From an uncultured Gemmatimonadota bacterium (GTDB taxonomy: Bacteria > Gemmatimonadota > Gemmatimonadetes > Gemmatimonadales > GWC2-71-9), in the NCBI GenBank assembly GCA_946887295.1, contig CAMPKP010000013.1, positions 1 through 39,274 on the forward strand: a DNA stretch of 39,274 nucleotides, given 5' to 3'. Made by a program: the position numbers and the translations under genes. Positions within the stretch are counted from its first letter, which is position 1; every line of letters begins with the position of its first letter. Positions 23,739 to 31,349 of the stretch are shown one piece after another. The notes under the pieces are model-generated. The model had not been told where the DNA came from and searched no databases. It was given only the letters and a program-made list of their open reading frames with translations.

Positions 23739-25855
23739 GAGTCTGGCCCGGCGCTCCCGCGCCGCTCGGCGCCACCTGGGACGGCGAAGGCACCAACTTC
23801 GCCGTCTTTTCCGAGCACGCCACCGCGGTGGACCTCTGCCTCTTCGAGGCGGCGGACGATGGAAACGAGTCCGCGAGGGTGCGCCTGCGCGAGCGGACCG
23901 ACCAGATCTGGCACGCCTACCTCCCGGACGTCCGGCCCGGACAGCTCTACGGGTTCCGGGCCCACGGCCCCTATGCACCCGAAGAGGGCCACCGGTTCAA
24001 TCCCGCCAAGCTCCTGCTCGATCCCTACGCCAAGGCGATCGGCGGCACCATCCGCTGGAGCGATGCGCTGTCCGGCTACTCCATGACGCCGCCGATGGAG
24101 ACCCGTGATCTCGTCCCCGATCCCTCCGACAGCGCCGCCGGCCTGCCCAAATCCGTCGTGGTCGAATCCGCGTTCAGCTGGGGCGACGACGAGCATCCCC
24201 GGACGCCGTGGAACCGCACGGTGATCTACGAGGCCCACGTGAAGGGGATGACGATGCTGCATCCCGACGTGCCCGAGCAGATCCGCGGCACCTATCTCGG
24301 CCTGGCGACCGACCCGATCATCGATCACCTGCTCTCGCTGGGTGTCACCGCGATCGAGCTGCTGCCGATCCACCACTTCGTCACGGAGCGACGCCTCGCC
24401 GAGATGGGTCTGGTGAATTACTGGGGCTACTCCACCATCGGGTTCTTCGCGCCCGACGTGCGATACGCCACCGGGGGGCGCGGGCAGCAGGTCACCGAGT
24501 TCAAGTCCATGGTGAAGCGGTTTCACCGCGCCGGCATCGAGGTCATCCTCGACGTGGTCTACAACCACACCGGGGAAGGGAATCACCTCGGGCCGACGCT
24601 GAGCTTCCGCGGCCTCGACAACCGGGCCTACTACCGGCTCGACCCCGGGAACCCCCGCTACTACGTCGACTACACCGGTACCGGCAATACTCTGGACATC
24701 CGGCACTCGGCCACCATGCGGCTGGTCATGGACAGCCTGCGGTACTGGGTCTCGGACATGCACGTGGACGGGTTCCGGTTCGACCTCGCGCCCGTGCTCG
24801 CCCGCGGCGACGTGGACTTCAGCCCGTTCGCCGAGTTCTTCGCAGTGGTGCGGCAGGATCCGGTCCTCTCCAAGGTGAAGCTGATCGCGGAGCCCTGGGA
24901 TCTCGGTCCCGGAGGCTACCAGCTGGGATGCTTCCCCGTCGGCTGGAGCGAGTGGAACGGGAAGTACCGCGACACCAGCCGGAAGTTCTGGCGCGGCGAC
25001 CCCGGGCAGGTGGGCGAGCTCGCCTCGCGCCTCGCCGGGAGCAGCGATCTCTTCGAGGCCGGTCACCGGAGTCCGCAGGCCAGCGTCAACTTCGTCACCT
25101 GCCACGACGGGTTCACCCTGCACGACCTGGTGAGCTACGAGCGGAAGCACAACGAGGCCAACGGCGAGGACAACCGCGACGGCACCGACGACAACCTGAG
25201 CCGGAACTGGGGCGTCGAGGGCCCGACCGAGGCGGTTCACGTGATCCGCATGCGCGAGCGGATCAAGCGCAACTTCCTGGCGACGATCGCCCTCTCGCAA
25301 GGGGTGCCGATGCTCTCGCATGGCGACGAGGTCGGCCGCACCCAGCTGGGCAACAACAACGCCTACTGCCAGGACGGGCCGCTCACCTGGGTGGACTGGC
25401 GGCTGACTCCGCTCCAGCGCCAGCTGCTCGGCTTCACCCGGGCGGCGTTCGCGATCCGGGCCGCGAACCCGGTGCTCCGGCGGCGGAACTACTTCCGCCA
25501 CGAGCCGAGCCATCCGGGGGGAGCCAAGGATCTCACCTGGCTCCGCGCCGACGGTGCCGAGATGACCGAGGCGGACTGGGCCGATGCCGCGAACCACGTG
25601 CTCGGGATGCTGATCCTCGGTGAGGCGACCGATGAGGTGGACGAGCGGGGCCGACGGCTGATGGGTGAGGCGATCCTGCTCCTGACCAATGGCGGGGCGC
25701 GCACCCGCCCGTTCACGCTGCCCCTCATGGACACACCCGGCGCGTGGACCGAGATCCTCAACACCGCCCATCCGGTTCCCCGCACGGTGCGCCAGGGCAG
25801 GGTCAGCCTGGTCGCCCACTCCCTCATGCTGCTCCGGCACGAGCGGCCCCGGTGA
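23735..25855 (+). CDS. glgX: Glycogen debranching enzyme GlgX
   Basis: GlgX (706 aa, GH13_11) hydrolyses alpha-1,6 branch points, preferring short outer chains. The N-terminal segment (APLGATWDGEGTNFAVFSEHA) and the CBM48-like domain with YGFRAHGPY and GHRFNPAKLLLDPYAKAI are highly typical. Barrel landmarks are LPIHHFV, LVNYWGYSTIGFFAP, VVYNHTGEGN, VDGFRFDLAPVL (Asp350), IAEPWDLGPGGYQ (Glu386) and TCHDGFTLHDLVSY (Asp458). The start is GTG at 23735, overlapping the treZ stop. Within this operon it would convert the branched GlgE/GlgB polymer into linear maltodextrins, the substrate of TreY. TreY follows after 4 bp. Confidence 0.95.
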   Translation: MRVWPGAPAPLGATWDGEGTNFAVFSEHATAVDLCLFEAADDGNESARVRLRERTDQIWHAYLPDVRPGQLYGFRAHGPYAPEEGHRFNPAKLLLDPYAKAIGGTIRWSDALSGYSMTPPMETRDLVPDPSDSAAGLPKSVVVESAFSWGDDEHPRTPWNRTVIYEAHVKGMTMLHPDVPEQIRGTYLGLATDPIIDHLLSLGVTAIELLPIHHFVTERRLAEMGLVNYWGYSTIGFFAPDVRYATGGRGQQVTEFKSMVKRFHRAGIEVILDVVYNHTGEGNHLGPTLSFRGLDNRAYYRLDPGNPRYYVDYTGTGNTLDIRHSATMRLVMDSLRYWVSDMHVDGFRFDLAPVLARGDVDFSPFAEFFAVVRQDPVLSKVKLIAEPWDLGPGGYQLGCFPVGWSEWNGKYRDTSRKFWRGDPGQVGELASRLAGSSDLFEAGHRSPQASVNFVTCHDGFTLHDLVSYERKHNEANGEDNRDGTDDNLSRNWGVEGPTEAVHVIRMRERIKRNFLATIALSQGVPMLSHGDEVGRTQLGNNNAYCQDGPLTWVDWRLTPLQRQLLGFTRAAFAIRAANPVLRRRNYFRHEPSHPGGAKDLTWLRADGAEMTEADWADAANHVLGMLILGEATDEVDERGRRLMGEAILLLTNGGARTRPFTLPLMDTPGAWTEILNTAHPVPRTVRQGRVSLVAHSLMLLRHERPR

Positions 25856-25859
25856 TCGC

Positions 25860-28712
25860 GTGCCGGAGATCCGCGCCACGTATCGGTTGCAGCTCCACGC
25901 AGGCTTCACCCTGGCGGCCGCCCGCGAGATCGTACCCTATCTGAGCCGGCTCGGCATCAGCCATCTGCACTGCTCGCCGATGCTCGAGGCCCGCCGCGGC
26001 AGCACCCACGGCTACGACGTGGTGAACCCGGCCCGACTCGATCCCGAGCTCGGGAGCGAAGCCGACCTCGAGGCACTGCACGGCGAGCTCGTCTCGCACG
26101 GCATGGGGATCGTCCTCGACATCGTGCCCAACCACATGGCCGCGTCCAGCGAGAACCCGGCGTGGGACGACGTGATGGCCCATGGCCCCGCCTCCGGCTT
26201 TTCCAGGTGGTTCGACATCGACTGGCGCGCGACCGAGCGGGAGCTGCGGAGCCGCGTCCTGCTGCCGATCCTGGGTGACCGGCTGTCGGACGTGCTGCAG
26301 CGCGGTGAGCTCGCGCTCGAGTCCCGGGACGGCGTACCCCGGGTCCGCTACTTCGAGCACGATATGCCGCTGGATCCGTCGACGCTGCCTCCCGTCCTCG
26401 CCGCTGCGGTCGCCGGCTGCCGCGAGGTGCTCCCGCGGGAGCACCCCGCCTGCGCGACGCTGGCGGAGATCGCGGAGGCCCTGCGGCGGCTACCTCGCCG
26501 CAACAGCCGCCGCGCCGCGGCGCTGGCCCGCCGCCGCGAGCTGGCGCCCGGGCTCCTGCGCCGTCTGCGCGAGCTGGCCGCCAGCGTCCCTCAGGTCGCG
26601 GCCGCCATCGCCGCTGCCGCGCAGGCGTTCGGCTCCGGGGAAAAGGGCGAGCGCCGCCTGCGTCGGCTGCTCGACGCGCAGGTGTACCGGCTGGCCCACT
26701 GGCGCCGGGCCGCGCGCGAGATCAACTATCGCCGCTTCTTCGACGTGAACGACCTCGTGGCGCTCCATATGGAGGACCCGGAGGTCTTCGCCCAGACCCA
26801 CGAGCTGGTGCTGGAATGGCGGCGGCGTGGCTGGGTGGACGGATTCCGGATCGATCATCCGGACGGCCTGCTCGATCCGCTGGGATACTTCCGCCGGCTC
26901 TCCGCGGCCGCGTTTGCGGAGGAGCCCGCCCCGCCCATCTTCGTCGAGAAGATCCTGAGTCACGGCGAGACACTCCGCGCCGGGTGGCCGGTCGCCGGCA
27001 CCACGGGCTACGATTTCCTGAACCAGGCCGAGGCGCTCTTCATCGATCCGGCGGGATTCGAGGCGATCGAGCGCCACTACCGCCGGCAGATCCGGCAGCC
27101 GCTCGAGTTTCCCGCCATCGCGCGGCAGGGAAAGCGCCTGGTGCTCGAGACGGGACTCTCCGCCGGTGTGCGCCGCCTGGCGGATCGGCTGCTGAAGCCT
27201 GCCGGGGCGGCCCACCCGCTTCCGGCGGTGCCGCGGCAGGAGTTGCTTCGAGCCATCGAGGAGACCATCGTGGCGCTGCCGGTCTACCGCACCTACATCG
27301 ACGGCCGCTCGCCGATACCGGGCCCCGAGGACCGGAGGCTGCTGGAGAACGCGATCGCGAATGCGCGCGCGCGGGGGCGGAGCAGCGGTGCCGCGCTCGA
27401 TCTCCTGGAGGACGTGCTCCTGGCGCGCGGCGGCGAGGGGCGCAGCCCGGACGCGGAGCGCTTCGGGCTTCGGTTCGTCGAGCGCTTTCAGCAGATCAGC
27501 GGGCCGGCCGCGGCGAAGGGAGTCGAGGACACTGCGTTCTACGCCTACGCTCCACTCCTGTCACGGAACGAGGTCGGCGGCGGGCCCGAGGCGCCGCTCG
27601 GTGATGCCTCCGCCGGATTTCATGCCGCCAACGCCGAACGGGCCGCGCGATGGCCCGGAGGCCTGCTCGCCGTCACGACGCACGACACCAAGCGCACGGC
27701 CGACGTGCGGTCGCGGCTCGACGTCCTCAGTGAGCTGCCGGCGGAGTGGGCGAAGCGGGTGAGGCACTGGGACCGGCTCAATCTGCCGAACAAGCAGACG
27801 GTGCGCGGCCGGCGGGTTCCCGATCCGGTCACCGTCAATCACCTGCTGCAGGCGATGCTCGGCATCTGGCCGTTCGGACCCCAGGGCGTCGGCGATCTGG
27901 AGGTGCTTCGTGAGCGGCTCGAGGGATACATGCTGAAGGCCGTGCGCGAGGCCAAGGTCCGCACCACGTGGACCGATCCCGACGAGAGCTTCGAGCAGGC
28001 GCTCCGGTCGAACGTCGCCGCGCTGCTCGCGCCCGACCGCTCGCCCCGCTTCCTCGACGACCTCGAGCGGTTCGCCGCGCGGATCGGCCCGGCCGGACTC
28101 TGGAACGCGCTGGGCCGCACGGTGCTGCATCTCGCGTCGCCCGGGATTCCCGACCTGTATCAGGGCGACGAGCTGTGGAATTTCGCGCTGGTGGACCCGG
28201 ACAACCGCCGCCCGGTGGACTTCGAGACCCGGCGGCGCGTGCTCGACGAGGTGGAGCGGGGAAGCGGGGCCGACCCGGAGGAACGGGCGCGCTACATGGC
28301 CGAGCTCGTTTCGCACCCGGAAGACGGGCGCATCAAGCTTCATGTGATCCGGGCCGCGCTGGCCGCACGGCGCGCCCACCCGGCGGCGCTTCGCTCCCGC
28401 ACGTACCTTCCGCTCGAGGCGGTCGGCGCCTCGGCCGAGCGGATCATCGCGTTCGGGCGCGGGGATGGGACGGAGCGCCTGGTCGCCGCCGTGCCACGCT
28501 TTCTCGCGAGTCACGTACTTGCCGGAGGATCGCCCACCGATCCCGCGCTGTGGGACGGCACGTCGCTTCCGCTCCCGAAGGACTGGCCGGTCCGATGGAC
28601 CTGCGCGCTCAGCGGTCGGCCGATCGAGGCCCAGCCGGGACGCGGGCTGCCGGCCGCGGATCTCTTCGCCACACTTCCCATCGCCTTGCTGCTTCCGGGT
28701 ACCGATCCATGA
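25860..28712 (+). CDS. treY: Malto-oligosyltrehalose synthase TreY
   Basis: TreY (950 aa, GH13_26) isomerises the reducing-end glucose of maltodextrins from an alpha-1,4 to an alpha,alpha-1,1 linkage. The N-terminus ATYRLQLHAGFTLAAA and HLHCSPMLEARRGSTHGYDV are signatures of the family. Further landmarks are ILDIVPNHMA, the helical insertion around residues 200-280, INYRRFFDVNDLVALHMED, GFRIDHPDGLLDP (Asp332), FVEKILSHGE (Glu363) and TTHDTKRTADVR (Asp609). The C-terminus has PGIPDLYQGDELW. The length is toward the longer end of the family. The start is GTG at 25860, chosen because the conserved RATYRLQL begins there; the open frame upstream is inside glgX. The stop overlaps ppk2 (ATGA). Confidence 0.95.
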   Translation: MPEIRATYRLQLHAGFTLAAAREIVPYLSRLGISHLHCSPMLEARRGSTHGYDVVNPARLDPELGSEADLEALHGELVSHGMGIVLDIVPNHMAASSENPAWDDVMAHGPASGFSRWFDIDWRATERELRSRVLLPILGDRLSDVLQRGELALESRDGVPRVRYFEHDMPLDPSTLPPVLAAAVAGCREVLPREHPACATLAEIAEALRRLPRRNSRRAAALARRRELAPGLLRRLRELAASVPQVAAAIAAAAQAFGSGEKGERRLRRLLDAQVYRLAHWRRAAREINYRRFFDVNDLVALHMEDPEVFAQTHELVLEWRRRGWVDGFRIDHPDGLLDPLGYFRRLSAAAFAEEPAPPIFVEKILSHGETLRAGWPVAGTTGYDFLNQAEALFIDPAGFEAIERHYRRQIRQPLEFPAIARQGKRLVLETGLSAGVRRLADRLLKPAGAAHPLPAVPRQELLRAIEETIVALPVYRTYIDGRSPIPGPEDRRLLENAIANARARGRSSGAALDLLEDVLLARGGEGRSPDAERFGLRFVERFQQISGPAAAKGVEDTAFYAYAPLLSRNEVGGGPEAPLGDASAGFHAANAERAARWPGGLLAVTTHDTKRTADVRSRLDVLSELPAEWAKRVRHWDRLNLPNKQTVRGRRVPDPVTVNHLLQAMLGIWPFGPQGVGDLEVLRERLEGYMLKAVREAKVRTTWTDPDESFEQALRSNVAALLAPDRSPRFLDDLERFAARIGPAGLWNALGRTVLHLASPGIPDLYQGDELWNFALVDPDNRRPVDFETRRRVLDEVERGSGADPEERARYMAELVSHPEDGRIKLHVIRAALAARRAHPAALRSRTYLPLEAVGASAERIIAFGRGDGTERLVAAVPRFLASHVLAGGSPTDPALWDGTSLPLPKDWPVRWTCALSGRPIEAQPGRGLPAADLFATLPIALLLPGTDP

Positions 28713-29542
28713 CCGACGGGCTCCCTCTGAGTCTCCAACCGCTCCCTCCAGGGGCCGTGGTCCCGCTTGCCGACGAGGACGCCACACTCCAGGGGGACGA
28801 GTCGTCCAAGTCGGACCTTCGCGACGAGCTGGACCGGTTGAGCGAGCGCATCGACGCCCTTCAGCGGGCCCTGTACGCGGAGGGCAGCCGAGCGCTCCTG
28901 GTGGTTCTGCAGGGACGCGACGCGTCCGGCAAGGACGGCGTGCTGCGCAAGGTCTTCGGTCCGGTCGATCCGCTGGGCCTGATCGCCACGAGCTTCAAGG
29001 CGCCGACCGAGCTGGAGCGGCGCCACGATTTCCTCTGGCGGGTGCACCGCGAGGTACCGCCCCACGGTGTGATCGGCGTGTTCAACCGGTCGCACTACGA
29101 GGACGTGCTCGTGGTTCGGGTTCGCGGGCTGGCTCCGGAGTCGGTCTGGCGGCCTCGCTACGAGCAGATCAACTGCTTCGAGCGGATCCTGCTCGCGGGA
29201 GGGACCGTGATTCTCAAGTTCATGCTGCACATCTCGCGGGAGGAACAGCGGGAGCGGCTGCTGGCGCGTCTCGAGAATCCGGAGAAATACTGGAAGTTCA
29301 ATGCGGGAGATCTGAAGGAGCGGGAGCTGTGGGACGCGTATACCGCGGCGTACCGGGAGATGATCGAGCGGACCAGCACCCCGGTCGCGCCATGGTACCT
29401 CGTCCCGGCCGACCGGAAGCCGGTGCGCGACGTCCTGATCGCCAGGACGGTGGTCGAGACCCTGGAGCGCATGAACCCGCGCTATCCAGGTGCGCCGCCC
29501 GAGCTGGAGGCGCTTCGGGCCGCACTGGCGAAGCGGGACTAG
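28709..29542 (+). CDS. ppk2: Polyphosphate kinase 2 (class III-like)
   Basis: The 277-aa protein is a single-domain PPK2 that transfers phosphate between polyphosphate and nucleotides. Walker A is GRDASGKDG (residues 69-77) and Walker B lies in VFNRSHYEDVLVVRV (Asn126-Asp132 region). The segments LYAEGSRALLVVLQ, ELERRHDFLWRVHREVPPHG, LKFMLHISREEQRERL, YWKFNAGDLKERELWDAY and TSTPVAPWYLVPADRK resemble class III PPK2, whose characterised members (for example from Meiothermus ruber) phosphorylate both AMP and ADP. The class is inferred from resemblance. Its ATG overlaps the treY stop, making it the last gene of the trehalose/glucan operon. It could regenerate ATP for the maltokinase domain. Its stop shares a CTAG with the converging prepilin gene. 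Confidence 0.9.
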   Translation: MTDGLPLSLQPLPPGAVVPLADEDATLQGDESSKSDLRDELDRLSERIDALQRALYAEGSRALLVVLQGRDASGKDGVLRKVFGPVDPLGLIATSFKAPTELERRHDFLWRVHREVPPHGVIGVFNRSHYEDVLVVRVRGLAPESVWRPRYEQINCFERILLAGGTVILKFMLHISREEQRERLLARLENPEKYWKFNAGDLKERELWDAYTAAYREMIERTSTPVAPWYLVPADRKPVRDVLIARTVVETLERMNPRYPGAPPELEALRAALAKRD

Positions 29543-30003
29543 ATCCGGCCGTCGGGCCCCACGATCACGAAGGTGAGATTCCCGCCGAGCACGAAGAACG
29601 GCCCCTTGTTGCCGAGGCTGTTCTGCAGGGCCTTCATCAGGCGGGGATTGGAAGAGCTGACCACGACGCCGAGCTGCATGGCGCCGCTCGGCCCCCCTCC
29701 GGGCGGCACGAAGTTGTCCCAGTCGAGGGTGTACTCCGGTTTGGAGAAGATGAAGCCGCCCGGCAGGTAGGGCGCCAGCCCCGCCGGCACTTGTCCGGCG
29801 CCCACCTCGTCCGGCCAGACGCCATGCTCGTACCAGGCGCTGTACGCGGCCAACCGGACGGCCTGAAGGTCCGCCGTCGCGCTGGCCGAGAGGGCCCGGT
29901 GCTTCAGGTCGATGTACTTCAGCACGGCCAGGCCGGAGAGAATCGAGAGCACGATCATGACGACCAGGATCTCGATGAGAGTGAACCCCCGTCGCCGCCT
30001 CAT
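29539..30003 (-). CDS. Type IV prepilin / type II secretion pseudopilin-like protein
   Basis: The 154-aa product starts with a short basic leader (MRRRRG) and a classical class III signal. The prepilin peptidase cleaves before Phe7 in RG-FTLIEILVVMIVLSILSG, with Glu5 of the mature protein present. The hydrophobic helix continues into a globular C-terminal domain with LQAVRLAAYSAWYEHGVWP. That resembles the alpha1-C region of GspG/PilA-type subunits ('Y-x-x-x-x-G-x-W/Y-P'). A Gly/Pro-rich middle and a final FVLGGNLTFVIVGPDG follow. The protein would be assembled into a pilus or pseudopilus. It lies downstream of a bitopic protein gene with a 4-bp overlap and converges on ppk2. Confidence 0.85.
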   Translation of the reverse strand: MRRRRGFTLIEILVVMIVLSILSGLAVLKYIDLKHRALSASATADLQAVRLAAYSAWYEHGVWPDEVGAGQVPAGLAPYLPGGFIFSKPEYTLDWDNFVPPGGGPSGAMQLGVVVSSSNPRLMKALQNSLGNKGPFFVLGGNLTFVIVGPDGRI

Positions 30004-30527
30004 CGCGACCTCCGGGCGATCACTTCGAAGCTGTTGTCGAGGAACCGGGACAGCGGCTCGCGAGACGCGAGGGTGAGCTCGATTCCCGCATGCGAGCCCA
30101 CGATGCGCCAGTCGGCCGAGTCGAGCGGCTGGTAGGTGATGCCTTCCACCTCCGTACCGGCCTCGGCCAGCGTGCCCGGGAGCTTCCCGGTGCGCTGGCG
30201 GTACCGCTCCACGTGCTGAGCGACGTTGGCCATTCCGATGCGAAGGCTCGCCTCCTGCACCGCCACCGACTCGGGCGCCGCTGCGGGGAACAGCCATTCA
30301 GGCTGCTCGACATAGAGGTAGGCGCAGAGAAACATCACCACCGCCGAGAGGGCCCAGACGCTGGGACGGACCCGGGTGCGGCTCCGGCGGCGCGCCTCCG
30401 CCTCCCGCAGCTCGGCGGCACGCTCCTCGGCCTGCTTCTTCAGCACGCTGTCGAATGCCTCGAGCAGCGCCTGCTTCTGCGGCGAGGCGCCCGGGACAGC
30501 AGGGGTGTCGGTAGTCTCCTTGATCAT
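30000..30527 (-). CDS. Bitopic protein with pilin-like periplasmic part, 175 aa
   Basis: The N-terminal ~55 residues are cytoplasmic and helical (KKQAEERAAELREAEARRRSRTR, probably a short coiled coil). One transmembrane helix follows (VWALSAVVMFLCAYLYV, residues ~58-75). The outer part has LRIGMANVAQHVERYRQRTGKLPGTLAEAG, which resembles the helix and turn after the transmembrane segment in pseudopilins. It lacks the FTLIE processing site, so it is probably not a pilin. The architecture is reminiscent of pilus/secretion accessory proteins, but I cannot assign it to a family. The gene overlaps the prepilin start by 4 bp and lies 36 bp after the response regulator gene. The motif quoted in the pilin-like part is the main evidence for a link to the pilus. 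Confidence 0.6.
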   Translation of the reverse strand: MIKETTDTPAVPGASPQKQALLEAFDSVLKKQAEERAAELREAEARRRSRTRVRPSVWALSAVVMFLCAYLYVEQPEWLFPAAAPESVAVQEASLRIGMANVAQHVERYRQRTGKLPGTLAEAGTEVEGITYQPLDSADWRIVGSHAGIELTLASREPLSRFLDNSFEVIARRSR

Positions 30528-30563
30528 TGCAACCGTGCCATGCGATGAGGTTGCTCCCGGGTC

Positions 30564-30941
30564 TCAGCTCGAGACCGACTCGCCGGCGAGGGCCCGGATC
30601 ACCAGCTCGGGGAATCGGCGGATGTCGATCGGCTTGGTGATGTAGCCGTCGAAGCCCGCCTCGAGCGCCCGCTCGCGGTCGCCGCTCATGGCGTGCGCGG
30701 TGAGGGCCAGGACCCGGACAGCGCCGTGCGGCGAGTCGCGGATCTCCGCCAGCAGGGCGAAACCGTCCTTCCCCGGCAGCTGGATGTCCATCAGGACGAG
30801 CTCGGGTTCGGTCCGGGCGATCGTCTCCAGCAGACCATCGCCGCCCGCGAGTTCCGCCACCTCGTGACCTTTGAGCGTCAGGAGGGTGCGAAACAGCTTC
30901 ATGTTGTCGGGGCTGTCCTCGACCACCAGAATCTTCGCCAC
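30564..30941 (-). CDS. Stand-alone CheY/DivK-like response regulator
   Basis: The 125-aa protein is a single receiver domain. The acidic pocket is in ILVVEDSPDN (Glu8, Asp9). The phospho-acceptor is Asp52 in LVLMDIQLPGKDG. The signalling Thr is in LALTAHAM and the conserved Lys in YITKPID. It has no output domain, so it would act by binding another protein, as DivK or CheY does. VVEDSPDNMKLFR and the MDIQLPG(K/M)DG signature are closest to DivK-like or hybrid-kinase receiver domains. The GTG start at 30941 has GGAG eight bases upstream; GTG 30950 is too close to it. It precedes the bitopic and prepilin genes and might control pilus-related activity. Confidence 0.88.
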   Translation of the reverse strand: MAKILVVEDSPDNMKLFRTLLTLKGHEVAELAGGDGLLETIARTEPELVLMDIQLPGKDGFALLAEIRDSPHGAVRVLALTAHAMSGDRERALEAGFDGYITKPIDIRRFPELVIRALAGESVSS

Positions 30942-31349
30942 GATTTGCACTCCGGGGGCAAAATCCACGCCACCATGCCCCTTGTTTCGGTCTGGGAGCG
31001 GGACGCCGCGGTGGTCGTAATGTCAAAGAAACCCGCGTCGTTCAGGAGTTTACGCGCTCGGATGCCGGCGGCACCCTGCCGCGAGGGAGCGGGTCTGCCC
31101 CGGCTTGCCGCGGTAGCCATGCGAGCCGAGATCCCGGGCCTTTTCCTCGCTATCGTCGTGCTGTGCGGCAGGCACGATCGCCGGGAGGCGGACGGGGTGT
31201 CGCGTCCGCGGGCGGGCGCGGGAGCGCGTTGAGAATCGATTGCCATGTCGGTACAATGGGGCCTGATCTCGGGTCAGTCACGGCGGCCGCAGCCGCCTCA
31301 TTCGGGGCGGTCCCATGCGCTGCGTGTCGAACTCCAACGGCTTCTGATC
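30942..31349. other. Intergenic region between divergent response regulator and tyrA
   Basis: About 400 bp without a convincing gene. It contains the start region of the minus-strand response regulator and a good plus-strand promoter at 31229-31257. An upstream extension of the tyrA frame to 31245 would start inside this promoter and has no dehydrogenase similarity. No RNA gene or riboswitch was recognised. The transcribed leader (about 31264-31349) contains short GC-rich inverted repeats (GCGGCCGCAGCCGCC) without a clear attenuator. Confidence 0.5.
31229..31257 (+). promoter_or_regulatory. Sigma70-like promoter of the tyrA-aroA-cmk unit
   Basis: The -35 element TTGAGA (31229-31234) and the -10 element TACAAT (31252-31257) each differ from consensus at one position and are separated by 17 bp. 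Transcription would begin near 31264, giving a leader of about 86 nt before the GTG at 31350. This is among the best promoter matches in the window. Confidence 0.65.

Noticed and set aside
31021..31026. Minus-strand TTGACA that could drive the response regulator gene
   Set aside because: No -10-like hexamer occurs at 16-18 bp on the minus strand, so the match is probably chance.
31245..31349. N-terminal extension of tyrA from ATG 31245
   Set aside because: The extension overlaps the promoter, lacks homology and lies before the first Rossmann strand.
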